Shown: positions 1 through 8,295, counted from the first letter of the stretch. The stretch is DNA of 64,000 nt from Neisseria sp. KEM232 (GCF_002237445.1 NZ_CP022527.1:1860001-1924000); one strand, 5' to 3'. Notes: a model not told the origin generated them from the letters alone. A program made the numbers and translations.

Positions 1-327
1 CCCGGCGGCAATGTCTACGGCGCGACCAAGGCTTTCGTGCGCCAGTTTTCGCTGAACCTGCGGGCGGATTTGCAGGGCACGGGCGTGCGCGTGAGCAATA
101 TCGAACCGGGGCTGTGCGGCGGTACGGAGTTTTCCAATGTGCGCTTCAAGGGCGATAACGTGCGGGCAGAGCAGGTGTACGCGGGCACGCAGTATGTCAA
201 CGCGCAGGACATCGCCGACACGGCGCTCTGGCTCTACACGCGCCCGCCGCACATGAATGTGAACGCCATCGAAATCATGCCGACGGCGCAGGCTTTCGGC
301 GCGCTGCCGGTGTGGCGGGAAGGGTAG
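1..327 (+). CDS. ydfG: SDR-family NADP-dependent dehydrogenase, YdfG-like (3' part only)
   Basis: The gene runs in from the left edge; the last 108 residues are present. It begins inside the short-chain dehydrogenase active site: Tyr-Gly-Ala-Thr-Lys gives the catalytic YxxxK. The following stretch (IEPGLCGGTEFSNVRFKG) closely resembles E. coli YdfG, which oxidises L-allo-threonine, L-serine and 3-hydroxy acids with NADP and reduces malonic semialdehyde. The Rossmann NAD(P) motif lies outside the window. An inverted DUS pair about 30 bp after the stop is a likely terminator. The YdfG assignment is from recalled similarity; the SDR fold is secure. Confidence 0.87.
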   Translation, partial: PGGNVYGATKAFVRQFSLNLRADLQGTGVRVSNIEPGLCGGTEFSNVRFKGDNVRAEQVYAGTQYVNAQDIADTALWLYTRPPHMNVNAIEIMPTAQAFGALPVWREG

Positions 328-355
328 GGTTTTAACAATCGACACTCAGGGCATC

Positions 356-394
356 AGGCCGTCTGAAAAGCCGTTTGGTGCTTTCAGACGGCCT
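356..394. terminator. DUS inverted-pair terminator after ydfG
   Basis: AGGCCGTCTGAA and its complement TTCAGACGGCCT are separated by 15 bases and followed by CTTT. Such convergent DUS pairs are a known neisserial terminator type. Confidence 0.7.
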
Positions 395-460
395 CTTTGG
401 TTCGGAAAGCGCAAACGTTTACGCGCGGGCATGACAAGGCCGTCTGAAAAAAGCCGCGCT

Positions 461-488
461 TTGGCCGCGTCTGCCGCTGCCGTATAAT
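461..488 (+). promoter_or_regulatory. sigma70-type promoter for the 517 gene
   Basis: TTGGCC (461-466) and a perfect TATAAT (483-488) with a 16-bp spacer lie 29 bp before the start codon, between two DUS copies in opposite orientation. Confidence 0.55.
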
Positions 489-516
489 CGCGCTTTTTTC
501 AGACGGCCTCAACGAT

Positions 517-804
517 ATGAGCAAAGAACTTCTCGGACTGTTTTTCCTGCCTGCGGGCGTGTTTGCCATGTGTGCCGCCGGTTTGTGGCAGATGTATGTG
601 GTGATGAATGAGAGCTACACGCTCAACCGCTTCCAAGACCGCCGTTTGGTGTGGGTGGTGGCGGCGATGTTTTTCAGCTTCAGCCTTGCCGTTTATGTGT
701 TCTGCCCGAACGCGCGCAAAAAGGGCATTGTGTTTTTCCTGCTCGGCGGCATCGGGCTGGCGATGTATGTGCTGGCGCGGCTGTGGCTGCCGTGGAAGGC
801 ATGA
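517..804 (+). CDS. small hypothetical inner-membrane protein
   Basis: A 95-residue protein I do not recognise. Three hydrophobic stretches are visible (about residues 5-28, 43-62 and 70-90), separated by short loops with Arg and Lys, so it is probably an integral inner-membrane protein with three helices. No catalytic motif is seen. It has its own promoter and is followed by a DUS hairpin, which suggests a single-gene transcript. It converges on the marC-like gene. Codon use is like its neighbours. Confidence 0.68.
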   Translation: MSKELLGLFFLPAGVFAMCAAGLWQMYVVMNESYTLNRFQDRRLVWVVAAMFFSFSLAVYVFCPNARKKGIVFFLLGGIGLAMYVLARLWLPWKA

Positions 805-820
805 AGCATGGTGTGCAAAA

Positions 821-848
821 AGGCCGTCTGAACGTTTTCAGACGGCCT
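821..848. terminator. bidirectional DUS terminator between convergent genes
   Basis: AGGCCGTCTGAA and TTCAGACGGCCT are separated by four bases, with T-rich sequence on the right. It sits between the 517 gene (+) and the marC-like gene (-), so it can serve both. Confidence 0.75.
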
Positions 849-868
849 TTTCCTTTGCGGATGCGCGT

Positions 869-1525
869 TCAGTTGAGCAGGGGAAACGCGCCTTTCAAGC
901 CTGCAATCAGCATCTGCGTGCCGATAACGGCCAGTATCAGACCCATCATCCGCGTCACCACGTTCATCACGTTTTTGCCCAAGAGGCGGGTGATTTTCGG
1001 CGCGAAGACAAAAAGGGTGTAGGTAATCAGACAGAGCAGCGAGAAGGCGGCCACCACCACCACGGTGCCCGAGAGCGAGTCGCCCGCCGAGAGGTTCATG
1101 GAGGTGGCAATCGTGCCCGGCCCGGCCAGAAGCGGCGTGCCCAGCGGCGAAATGGCCACGTTCATTTTTTCCTCGTAACACATGCCAGAAGAGGGCGCGG
1201 CGTCGGCCTGACCCGGCTGGCGGTGCATCGGCGAGCGGTTGCCCTGCACCATATGAAAGCCGATCAGAAAGACGAGGATGCCGCCGGCGATACGCAGCGC
1301 GGGCAGGGTGATGCCGAACATTTCGAAGATAAAGCGTCCGGCAAAGGCGAATACGGCCACGATGGTAAAGGCAATCAGCAGCCCTTTGCGTGCCACAGCC
1401 CGCGCCGTGCGGCGGTCGTCGCCGTCGGTGAGGCTGAGGTAGACCGGCAGGCTGGACACGGGGTTCATGATGGCGAAAAAGGCCATAAAGGAAAGGCCGA
1501 ACTGATGCAGATAGTTTTCAAACAT
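869..1525 (-). CDS. MarC family integral membrane protein
   Basis: A 218-residue protein of the MarC/UPF0056 family, normally about 200-220 residues with six membrane helices and no settled function; an early link to multiple antibiotic resistance was not upheld. Visible family features are the N-terminal helix ending in the FFAIMNPVSSLPVYL block and the central LAGPGTIATS motif. I chose the start Met-Phe-Glu-Asn-Tyr at 1525 because the family begins there; longer upstream readings are antisense to the next gene. A TATAAT box lies on the minus strand at 1557-1562. Confidence 0.88.
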   Translation of the reverse strand: MFENYLHQFGLSFMAFFAIMNPVSSLPVYLSLTDGDDRRTARAVARKGLLIAFTIVAVFAFAGRFIFEMFGITLPALRIAGGILVFLIGFHMVQGNRSPMHRQPGQADAAPSSGMCYEEKMNVAISPLGTPLLAGPGTIATSMNLSAGDSLSGTVVVVAAFSLLCLITYTLFVFAPKITRLLGKNVMNVVTRMMGLILAVIGTQMLIAGLKGAFPLLN

Positions 1526-1632
1526 GGCAGACGGGTGTGCGTGAAAAAAACGGCGGATTATACCGTTTATCCGCCGCAGCGGGCGCGCGGCAAAACGGCG
1601 GCAGGCCGTCTGAAAGCCGCCGCCGCGCCCGA

Positions 1633-1662
1633 TGGACAAACCCGCGCCGCCGCCCGTACAAT
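1633..1662 (+). promoter_or_regulatory. sigma70-type promoter for the alpha/beta hydrolase
   Basis: TGGACA (1633-1638) and TACAAT (1657-1662), each one base off consensus, with an 18-bp spacer, 28 bp before the start codon. Confidence 0.6.
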
Positions 1663-1690
1663 CCCGCGCCCCGAACGATAAGGAACAGAC

Positions 1691-2326
1691 ATGACCCCTC
1701 CCGAAACCATCGCCATCCCCGGCCCGGCCGGCGTTCTCGAAACCATCTACCTGCCCGCGCAGGGGGCGGAGCAGGGCGTGGCCGTGATCAACCATCCCAA
1801 TCCCCTGCAGGGCGGCACGAATACCAACAAAGTGATTCAGACGGCCGCCAAGGCGCTGGCGAAGCTGGGTTTCCACTGCTACCTGCCCAATCTGCGCGGC
1901 GTCGGCGGCAGCGGCGGCGGACACGATTACGGGCGCGGCGAAACCGACGACTGCTGCGCCGTTGTCTCGTTTGCCCGCAGCCGCCATCCGCAGGCGGCCA
2001 AGCTGGCGATTGCCGGTTTTTCCTTCGGCGGCTATGTCGCCCTGTTTGCCGCGCAAAAATGCCCGCCCGACCTGCTGCTGCTGATGGGGCCGGCCGTGCG
2101 CCATTACGAGCGCGAACGCGAACCCGACGCGCCGCATCCCGAACGCACGCTGCTGATACACGGCGAAACCGACGAAGTCGTCGCCCTGCAGCAGTCGCTC
2201 GACTGGGCGGCGCCGCAGGACATTCCCGTGGTCGTGCTGCCGCAGGCCGGACATTTTTTCCACGGCAAACTGATCCAGCTGCGCGATGCCGTGCTGCGCT
2301 TCGCACCTGCCGTGTTAAGCCGCTGA
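1691..2326 (+). CDS. alpha/beta hydrolase (COG2945-like)
   Basis: A 211-residue single-domain alpha/beta hydrolase. The nucleophile elbow GFSFGG places Ser at 111; the acid is probably Asp161 in HGETDEVV and the base His188 in AGHFFHGK. The HPNPLQGGTNTNKV motif near residue 35 and the LRGVGGSGG block are typical of small COG2945 hydrolases related to dienelactone hydrolase. The substrate is unknown. No signal peptide is visible, so it is cytoplasmic. The gene appears to stand alone, with its own promoter and a following DUS terminator. Confidence 0.87.
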   Translation: MTPPETIAIPGPAGVLETIYLPAQGAEQGVAVINHPNPLQGGTNTNKVIQTAAKALAKLGFHCYLPNLRGVGGSGGGHDYGRGETDDCCAVVSFARSRHPQAAKLAIAGFSFGGYVALFAAQKCPPDLLLLMGPAVRHYEREREPDAPHPERTLLIHGETDEVVALQQSLDWAAPQDIPVVVLPQAGHFFHGKLIQLRDAVLRFAPAVLSR

Positions 2327-2347
2327 ACAGGAGTTGGGTGCATCAGA

Positions 2348-2385
2348 AGCCGTCTGAAAGGCATAAAGCCTTTTTCAGACGGCCT
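2348..2385 (+). terminator. DUS hairpin terminator
   Basis: GCCGTCTGAA and TTCAGACGGC pair across an AAGGCATAAAGCCTT insert that can itself pair; six T residues follow. Confidence 0.75.
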
Positions 2386-2570
2386 TTTTTGCGCCTGCTC
2401 CTTTTGAGGCCGTCTGAAAGGGCGTCTTTGCTTTTTGCCTACACTGTCCTGCAATAAGTAAATTATTCCCAACAAAGCCGGGAGTAATGTCGTAATCATT
2501 TAGAATCGGCCGCACAGTTATGTTGTTACAGCCCCAAATTATTTCCCACAAATCATTTTGGAGAATCTGT

Positions 2571-4331
2571 ATGAATACCGAATATCAGGACAACGCATTC
2601 CCCGCAGACAACGCCGTCAGCCCGCCCGGCGCAACAGTCGAAACCCCCGCCGCCGACATTCCCGAAACGGCGGATCTGCCGCCGCCCGCGCAGGATGAGA
2701 TGCAGGAAGAGCCGTCTGAAAAGGCGGCCAAGCGCAAAAAAAGCAGGAAAAAAGCCAAAGCCGCCGATAATCCCGAAGCGCTTATGGGCACCAATAAAGG
2801 CGTGGAAACCATGTTCCGCAACGCCGTGCGTTCGGAAATGGAGCTTCTGGCGCTGGCGGCCACCAAAGCCAATATCATGATTTCCCTCAACGGTTTTATC
2901 GTTTCCGCGCTGATGATTTCCGGCGCGTTCATCTTCTCGTCTTCCCCCGAATTTCTGATTCCCGCCAGCACCTTTATGGTAACCGCCGCCGCGTCGATCG
3001 TGTTTGCGCTCTTGTCGGCCTCGCCCGAGCGCATCGGCCGTTTGCGCGCCATGCGCGAGTGGGTGAAAGACCTGTTCCGCCGCCGCGCGTCGCTGCGCGA
3101 TTTCAAAACGCGCGTGTGGCGCGCCGAAACGCGCTTTTTCAGCGGCGAACCCAACGTGCTGATTTACGAAGACCGCGTGAAAATCCCGCGTGAAGAGCAC
3201 TGGCAGAAAATGCAGGACGTGATGAACGACCGCAAACAGGTTTACCAAAAAATGAGCGACCACCTTTACTGGCTCGGCCTCTTGGCGGACAAACAGTTCA
3301 AATACATCAATCTCTCCTACGCCGTATTCCGCTGGGGGCTGCTCGCTTCGCTGGCGGCGTTTATCGGCGTGAAAACCATCCCTTCGCTCTCCGCCGCGCA
3401 GCAGAACGATTTGGCCGAACTGCGCACCATGGGCATCAATATGTTCAACGGCGTGTACGAGCCTTCCGCCGCCCAGCAGCTGCCCGACGGCCGCATCATG
3501 GTGGCCGAAGACGAACCCAACCACGCTTTCAGCATCTTAAGTATCGACAAAAACGGCAATTTCGTCGAAGACGAAGCGCTGGACACCCGCATCGTCAAAG
3601 GCTTCAAACGCAAGCTCAACGACCTCGAAGCCATGACCCGCGACGACGAAGGCTTTATGTACGCCATGACCTCGCACTCGCGCAACCGCAAAGGCCAGCG
3701 CTCGCCCGACCGCGAACACCTGATGCGCTTCAAAGTGCAGGGCGGCGAGATTGTCGGCCTCACCAGCTACGACGGCTTAACCGACGTGCTGGAGCAAGAC
3801 CGCAATCTGCACGATTTGATCCGCGAACGCACCAGCGCGGAAATTTCCTTCGACGAAATCAACATCGAAGGCTTGGCGTTCGACCCCGTAAAAAAACGGC
3901 TGGTGTTGGGCTTCCGCGATCCCGAGTTCAACAACATGGCCTTGATCGCCTTTATCGCCAATCCGAAGGAAGTGATGGAGAAAAACGCCAAACCCGAGTT
4001 TGACGAAGTGGCCGTTCTCGATATCGACGGCGGCGGCATCCGCTCGCTCAACTACGATCCCGTGCTCAAAGCCTTTATCATCGCCAACGAAGTCAAAGGC
4101 GACACCGGCGAAAAATCCTCGACATTGTGGAAATGGAGCGGCAAACCGACGGACGAACCGCAGAAAATCAACCTGCCCAACCTGCACCACATGACCAACG
4201 TCGAAGCCGTCGATTCGGTGAACATCAACGGCCAGCAGCGTCTCCTGCTGATGTCCGACGAGGGCGACGCCAAGAAAAAAATGACCGCCAAATACATGCT
4301 GGTCGATTACAACCAGATCGGCCGCGACTGA
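2571..4331 (+). CDS. PycTM-like membrane domain fused to a DUF3616 propeller
   Basis: A 586-residue protein. Residues 1-70 are Pro/Ala/Glu-rich, then a Lys-rich stretch. Residues 75-270 resemble the membrane domain of Pycsar-type effectors (DUF5706-like): TKANIMISLNGF opens helix 1 (about 101-123), helix 2 spans about 128-150, an amphipathic linker follows, and DKQFKYINLSYAVF leads into helix 3 (about 249-268). From about residue 300 on the sequence matches DUF3616, a beta-propeller-like domain: NIEGLAFDP, LGFRDPEFNN, LDIDGGGIRS and LWKWSG. The ATG at 2571 follows GGAG at suitable spacing; an in-frame upstream ATG at 2520 has no ribosome-binding site. No nucleotide cyclase is nearby, so function is open. 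DUF3616 is the firmer of the two domain calls. Confidence 0.72.
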   Translation: MNTEYQDNAFPADNAVSPPGATVETPAADIPETADLPPPAQDEMQEEPSEKAAKRKKSRKKAKAADNPEALMGTNKGVETMFRNAVRSEMELLALAATKANIMISLNGFIVSALMISGAFIFSSSPEFLIPASTFMVTAAASIVFALLSASPERIGRLRAMREWVKDLFRRRASLRDFKTRVWRAETRFFSGEPNVLIYEDRVKIPREEHWQKMQDVMNDRKQVYQKMSDHLYWLGLLADKQFKYINLSYAVFRWGLLASLAAFIGVKTIPSLSAAQQNDLAELRTMGINMFNGVYEPSAAQQLPDGRIMVAEDEPNHAFSILSIDKNGNFVEDEALDTRIVKGFKRKLNDLEAMTRDDEGFMYAMTSHSRNRKGQRSPDREHLMRFKVQGGEIVGLTSYDGLTDVLEQDRNLHDLIRERTSAEISFDEINIEGLAFDPVKKRLVLGFRDPEFNNMALIAFIANPKEVMEKNAKPEFDEVAVLDIDGGGIRSLNYDPVLKAFIIANEVKGDTGEKSSTLWKWSGKPTDEPQKINLPNLHHMTNVEAVDSVNINGQQRLLLMSDEGDAKKKMTAKYMLVDYNQIGRD

Positions 4332-4341
4332 TGCGGCAGAA

Positions 4342-4373
4342 AGGCCGTCTGAAACTTCGCTTTCAGACGGCTT
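4342..4373 (+). terminator. DUS inverted-pair terminator
   Basis: AGGCCGTCTGAA and TTCAGACGGCTT are separated by eight bases, between the 2571 gene and the ynbC-like gene. Confidence 0.65.
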
Positions 4374-4419
4374 CCGTATGCCCGTATACTCTTTCTTTTC
4401 CGACAGGAGCCTTATTGCC

Positions 4420-6159
4420 ATGGAACAGCACAACACCTTCACCACCCAAGACGGCACAGAGCTTTTCTACCGCTACCGCCCCGCCAAAAACGGCAGCAGC
4501 GGCAAAGCCGTCGTTTTGTTCCACAGAGGACACGAACACTCCGGCCGCATGATGTTTCTGGCCGACGAATTGGGTTTGGACGACTTTGCCTTTTTCGCCT
4601 GGGACGCGCGCGGCCATGGCCAAAGCCCCGGCGAACGCGGCGACAGCCCGGGCATCGGCACATCGGTAGCCGACGTTGACGACTTCATCCGCCACATCGG
4701 CACGCAATACGGCATCGCACCCGAAAACATCTGCATCATCGCCCAAAGCGTGGGCGCGGTGCTCGTGTCGGCCTGGCTGCACGACTACGCACCGAAAATC
4801 CGCTGCGCCGTGCTCGCCTCGCCCGCGTTCAAAGTCAAGCTTTATGTTCCCCTCGCCCGCAGCGGCCTCAAACTCATGCACAAATGGCGCGGCAATTTCT
4901 TTGTCAACAGCTACGTCAAATCGCATTACCTCACCCACAACAAAGCACGACAGCAAAGTTACGACAGCGACCCCCTCATTGCCCGCGCCATCTCCGTACG
5001 TATTCTGTTGGGGCTTTACGAAGCGTCCGAGCGCGTCGTTGCCGACGCACAGGCCGTTACCACGCCGGTACAGCTTCTGATTTCCGGCAGCGATTGGGTG
5101 GTGCACCACAAGCCGCAGCACGATTTTTACAACCGCCTCGGCAGCCACATCAAAGAACGCCACATCCTCAAAGGCTTCTACCACGACACACTAGGCGAAA
5201 AAAACCGCGAAACCGCGTTTAAAGAAATCCGCCGCTTTATCCGCGAACGCTTCGACGCACCGCCCGACATCCCCGACCGCACCCGCGACCACCTGTACAG
5301 CGAAAGCCGCCGCGAAGCCGACGAACTGTCCACACCGCTGCCCGCCCTCTCGCTGCGCGGCCTCTACTGGCGCGCCTACCGCGCCATGCTCGATTTGGGC
5401 GCGCGCTGGAGCGAAGGGCTCAAAATCGGCAAAGCCACCGGCTACGACTCCGGCAGCACGCTCGACTACGTTTACCGCAACAGCCCGCAAGGCAGCAACA
5501 TCATCGGCATCACGGCCGACAAACACTACCTTAACGCCGTAGGCTGGCGGGGCATCCGCCAACGCAAAACCAACATCGGCAAAGCCGTTCAGACGGCCTT
5601 TGCCATCTTGCGCGGCGCAGGCAAACCCGTACACGTACTCGACATTGCTTCCGGCCACGGCCGCTATGTGCTCGATGCACTCTCCGCCGATGCCCTGCCC
5701 GACTCCGTGCGCTTGCGCGACTACAGCCTGCTCAATGTCGAAGCCGGCCGCCGCCTTATCGCCGAACGCGGCCTGCAAGACACCGTCAGCTTCGATCAGC
5801 TCGACGCGTTCGACCGCGCCAACTACCAAAACCTCACGCCGCGCCCCACGCTGGGCATCGTCTCCGGCCTGCACGAGCTTTTCCCCGACAACGACCTCGT
5901 TATGCGCTCGCTGCGCGGTTTCGGCGACGCACTCGAAGACGGCGGCTGCCTCATCTACACCGGCCAGCCCTGGCACCCGCAGCTCGAAATGATCGCCCGC
6001 GCCCTCACCAGCCACAAAGACGGCAGCCCCAACTGGGTGATGCGCCGCCGCAGCCAGCAGGAAACGGATCAGCTTGTCGAAGCCGCCGGTTTTGAAAAAA
6101 TCCGCCAATGGACTGACGACGACGGCATCTTCACCGTCAGCCTCGCCGTAAAAAAATAA
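4420..6159 (+). CDS. ynbC: bifunctional alpha/beta hydrolase / SAM methyltransferase, YnbC-like
   Basis: A 579-residue two-domain protein; E. coli YnbC is nearly the same size. The N-terminal half is a lysophospholipase-like hydrolase: AQSVGA gives Ser110, SGSDWVVHH carries the acid, and FYHDTLGE gives His255. The C-terminal half is a class I methyltransferase with the SAM-binding motif VLDIASGHGRY near residue 405. The two activities probably act on a lipid, since the next gene encodes a PAP2/dual-specificity phosphatase as in the E. coli ynb cluster. The ATG at 4420 follows CAGGAG; the upstream in-frame ATG at 4378 lies in the DUS region. No signal peptide is seen. Confidence 0.85.
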   Translation: MEQHNTFTTQDGTELFYRYRPAKNGSSGKAVVLFHRGHEHSGRMMFLADELGLDDFAFFAWDARGHGQSPGERGDSPGIGTSVADVDDFIRHIGTQYGIAPENICIIAQSVGAVLVSAWLHDYAPKIRCAVLASPAFKVKLYVPLARSGLKLMHKWRGNFFVNSYVKSHYLTHNKARQQSYDSDPLIARAISVRILLGLYEASERVVADAQAVTTPVQLLISGSDWVVHHKPQHDFYNRLGSHIKERHILKGFYHDTLGEKNRETAFKEIRRFIRERFDAPPDIPDRTRDHLYSESRREADELSTPLPALSLRGLYWRAYRAMLDLGARWSEGLKIGKATGYDSGSTLDYVYRNSPQGSNIIGITADKHYLNAVGWRGIRQRKTNIGKAVQTAFAILRGAGKPVHVLDIASGHGRYVLDALSADALPDSVRLRDYSLLNVEAGRRLIAERGLQDTVSFDQLDAFDRANYQNLTPRPTLGIVSGLHELFPDNDLVMRSLRGFGDALEDGGCLIYTGQPWHPQLEMIARALTSHKDGSPNWVMRRRSQQETDQLVEAAGFEKIRQWTDDDGIFTVSLAVKK

Positions 6160-6179
6160 GCCGTGTCGCCGGTGTAAAA

Positions 6180-6218
6180 AGGCCGTCTGAAAACCCCATT
6201 TGTCCTTTCAGACGGCCT
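6180..6218 (+). terminator. DUS inverted pair between ynbC- and ynbD-like genes
   Basis: AGGCCGTCTGAA and TTCAGACGGCCT are separated by 15 bases in the 76-bp gap. It may attenuate rather than end transcription, since the next gene seems functionally linked. Confidence 0.55.
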
Positions 6219-6235
6219 CAAACCTCGAAATCATC

Positions 6236-7537
6236 ATGAAACCCGCCTTCCAAACCTCCGCCGCCAAGCTCGCCCTCGCCGGCATTCTGTTTTACACCGG
6301 CTACGGCCTGGCAAACTTTCTCGCCTCACGCCGCGCGTTTGTGCCCGAAATCGTGTTTGACTGGGAGCGGGGCATTCCGTTTTGGGCGTGGACGATTGTG
6401 CCGTATTGGTCGCTCAACCTGATGTATGCGGCGGCGTTTTTCCTGTGCCGCACCACGCGGGAGCAAAACCGCTATCTCGCGCAATTGGCGGCGGCGCAGA
6501 TTGCGGCGGTAGGCTGTTTTTTACTGTTTCCCCTTCGGTTTTCATGGCCGAAGCCGCCTTCAGACGGCCTTTTCGGTGTTCTGTTTGCCTCGCTGGCCTC
6601 GTTTGACCAACCCTACAACCAAGCCCCGTCGCTGCACATCGCGCTTACCCTGATTGTCGGCGCATTTTATTGGCACAGGTTTCCCAAAATCCGCCTGCCG
6701 CTGGCGTGCTGGCAGAGCCTGATTGCGCTGTCGGTACTCGCCACCTACCAGCACCATTTCATCGACATCCCCACCGGCGCGCTGCTGGGTACGCTGGTGT
6801 TGTGGGCATGGCCGTATCGGGGGCAAAGCCCGTTCAGACGGCCTGATGCCGCAGGCCGTCTGAGAGACCGCCGCATCCGCGAACGGCAGCTCGGCGGCCT
6901 CTATCTCATTGGCGCTGCTGCCGCCGCCCTGCCCGCCTTATCCGGCGGCGCGTGGCTGTGGACGCTGTGGATAAGCGCGGCACTGCTGTTGTGCGCTTTC
7001 GCCTATTTTTCAGGCAATCCCGCCGCGTTGCAAAAACAGCCCTCCGGCAAATTTTCGCCCGCCGCCGCATGGCTGCTTCTGCCCTATCTTATCGGCGTGC
7101 GGCTCAACATGGCCTTCTGGCTGCGCGGCCGGGCGCGTTCGACGGAAATTTCAGACGGCATCCATATCGGCAGCCTGCTCGACGCACCGCATTTTCCCGC
7201 CGTACTCGACCTTTGCGCCGAATATCCCGCCCGCCACCGCGCCGCTTATCTCACGCTGCCGCTGTCAGACCTTGTTACGCCGTCTGAATCCGAACTCGTC
7301 CAAGCTGCCGAAACCGTCGAAAGCCTGCGCCGCCAACACGGCCGCGTATTGGTCTGCTGCGCGTTAGGCTACGGCCGCAGTGCCGCCGCCGCGCTGACCT
7401 GGCTCACCGCCTACGGCGGCCGCACACCCGAACAGGCCGCCGCGCTGCTGCAGGCTGCCCGCCCCCAAGCCCTTATCCGCCCCGATGCCGTTCAAGCCGC
7501 CGCAGCGGCCGCAGGCCGTCTGAAAAAGGCCGTCTGA
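6236..7537 (+). CDS. ynbD: PAP2 / dual-specificity phosphatase family membrane protein, YnbD-like
   Basis: A 433-residue fusion. The N-terminal half is a polytopic PAP2-type lipid phosphatase with the core motifs PSLHIAL (about residue 132) and TYQHHFIDIPTG (about 172). More membrane helices follow, then a cytoplasmic dual-specificity phosphatase domain whose loop VCCALGYGRSA (Cys about 374, Arg about 380) fits the C-x5-R signature. It probably removes phosphate from membrane lipids. The first domain's KPPSDGLFG and the last residues GRLKKAV are encoded by uptake sequences, and the stop codon itself lies in a DUS. The start at 6236 is chosen because the upstream in-frame ATG lies in the DUS hairpin. 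Confidence 0.85.
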   Translation: MKPAFQTSAAKLALAGILFYTGYGLANFLASRRAFVPEIVFDWERGIPFWAWTIVPYWSLNLMYAAAFFLCRTTREQNRYLAQLAAAQIAAVGCFLLFPLRFSWPKPPSDGLFGVLFASLASFDQPYNQAPSLHIALTLIVGAFYWHRFPKIRLPLACWQSLIALSVLATYQHHFIDIPTGALLGTLVLWAWPYRGQSPFRRPDAAGRLRDRRIRERQLGGLYLIGAAAAALPALSGGAWLWTLWISAALLLCAFAYFSGNPAALQKQPSGKFSPAAAWLLLPYLIGVRLNMAFWLRGRARSTEISDGIHIGSLLDAPHFPAVLDLCAEYPARHRAAYLTLPLSDLVTPSESELVQAAETVESLRRQHGRVLVCCALGYGRSAAAALTWLTAYGGRTPEQAAALLQAARPQALIRPDAVQAAAAAAGRLKKAV

Positions 7538-7555
7538 ACCGTTTTCAGACGGCCT
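7527..7555 (+). terminator. DUS inverted pair overlapping the ynbD-like stop codon
   Basis: A DUS at 7527-7538 contains the TGA stop (7535-7537) and pairs with TTCAGACGGCCT at 7544-7555. Another direct DUS lies at 7513-7524. Confidence 0.6.
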
Positions 7556-7576
7556 CAATCCGGAGAAAGAACCGAT

Positions 7577-7957
7577 ATGCACGACGATAGCGCCGTTTCC
7601 CTCATTACCGCCCGCCTGCTCGCCACCGCTTCCTACACCGCCGCCGCCAACGCGCTGATTGCGGCGCTGTCCGCCTTTTACGGCGGCGGCTGGTTTGCCG
7701 TGCAGGCCGCTTTGGCCGCGGCGCTAGTCTTCTGCCATGTCCGCACCGCCTTTGACTGCCGCGTGTTTGCAGATTTCGCGCAAGGCCGCTACACGCCCGA
7801 AACCTTCGACCAAACCCTGCGCGAAACCGGCCTGCGCCGCCGCGTTTCAGACGGCCGCAGCATGGCGCACCGCGCGGCGGGCGCATTGTCGCTGTGGCGC
7901 ACAACCCTGTACCTCACGGCAGCGCAGCTGGCCGTTCTGGCGGTACAGGCCGTCTGA
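7577..7957 (+). CDS. hypothetical small membrane protein downstream of ynbD
   Basis: A 126-residue protein that I do not recognise. It has hydrophobic stretches at about residues 15-60 and again near the C-terminus (LYLTAAQLAVLAV), with a charged middle part. The last codons and the stop (GCC GTC TGA) come from a DUS. It starts 39 bp after the ynbD-like gene behind GGAGAAAG and is probably co-transcribed, so a role in the same membrane-lipid process is plausible but only inferred from position. Confidence 0.6.
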   Translation: MHDDSAVSLITARLLATASYTAAANALIAALSAFYGGGWFAVQAALAAALVFCHVRTAFDCRVFADFAQGRYTPETFDQTLRETGLRRRVSDGRSMAHRAAGALSLWRTTLYLTAAQLAVLAVQAV

Positions 7958-8143
7958 AACCTGTCGGAACAACAGAGTCCCCTCTCCCGCTTGTACCCCT
8001 TCGGGGCATAAACGAAACGGCGAGGGCTGGGGTAGGGAGTTGCGCCGCTGCGGCAACTTCTGCGGAGCGGCGGAATAAAAGCAGTTCTGCGAACTGCCAC
8101 CCCCACCCCAACCCTCCCCCGCGCTTGGGGCGCAGGGGAGGGA
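7957..8143. repeat. GC-rich intergenic repeat with inverted arms (copy 1)
   Basis: This non-coding stretch begins CCTGTCGGAACAACAG, continues with CCCTCTCCC and a G-rich arm, and ends with a C-rich arm ACCCCAACCCTCCCCCGCGC followed by GGGGAGGG. The two arms can pair to form a long hairpin. A closely similar copy is at 26407-26570 and a right-arm fragment near 63614. Confidence 0.7.
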
Positions 8144-8233
8144 GTCAGGTATGCAGTGGGATTTTCGGTTTCAGACGGCCTTTTTGCTTGCCTGCACGGT
8201 TTCCCGCGCGGCACACGCCTGATAAAACGGTAG

Positions 8234-8273
8234 AGGCCGTCTGAAAGCTCCGCTGCGGGGTTTCAGACGGCCT
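8234..8273 (-). terminator. DUS inverted-pair terminator for the HlyD-type gene
   Basis: AGGCCGTCTGAA and TTCAGACGGCCT are separated by 16 bases (GCTCCGC and GCGGGG can also pair), directly beyond the stop of the minus-strand adaptor gene. Confidence 0.65.
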
Positions 8274-8295
8274 CAACGCGCAGGCGCGTGCAGTT

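Noticed and set aside
869..2263. A long minus-strand frame of over 460 codons joining the marC-like gene with sequence opposite the alpha/beta hydrolase
   Set aside because: Only the last 218 codons match MarC; the upstream part is Arg/Gly-rich antisense of a real gene. GC-rich DNA produces many such shadows.
2571..4331. A complete Pycsar defence system
   Set aside because: The membrane domain is similar, but no pyrimidine cyclase gene or other defence gene lies in the neighbourhood, and the C-terminal DUF3616 is not a known part of such systems.
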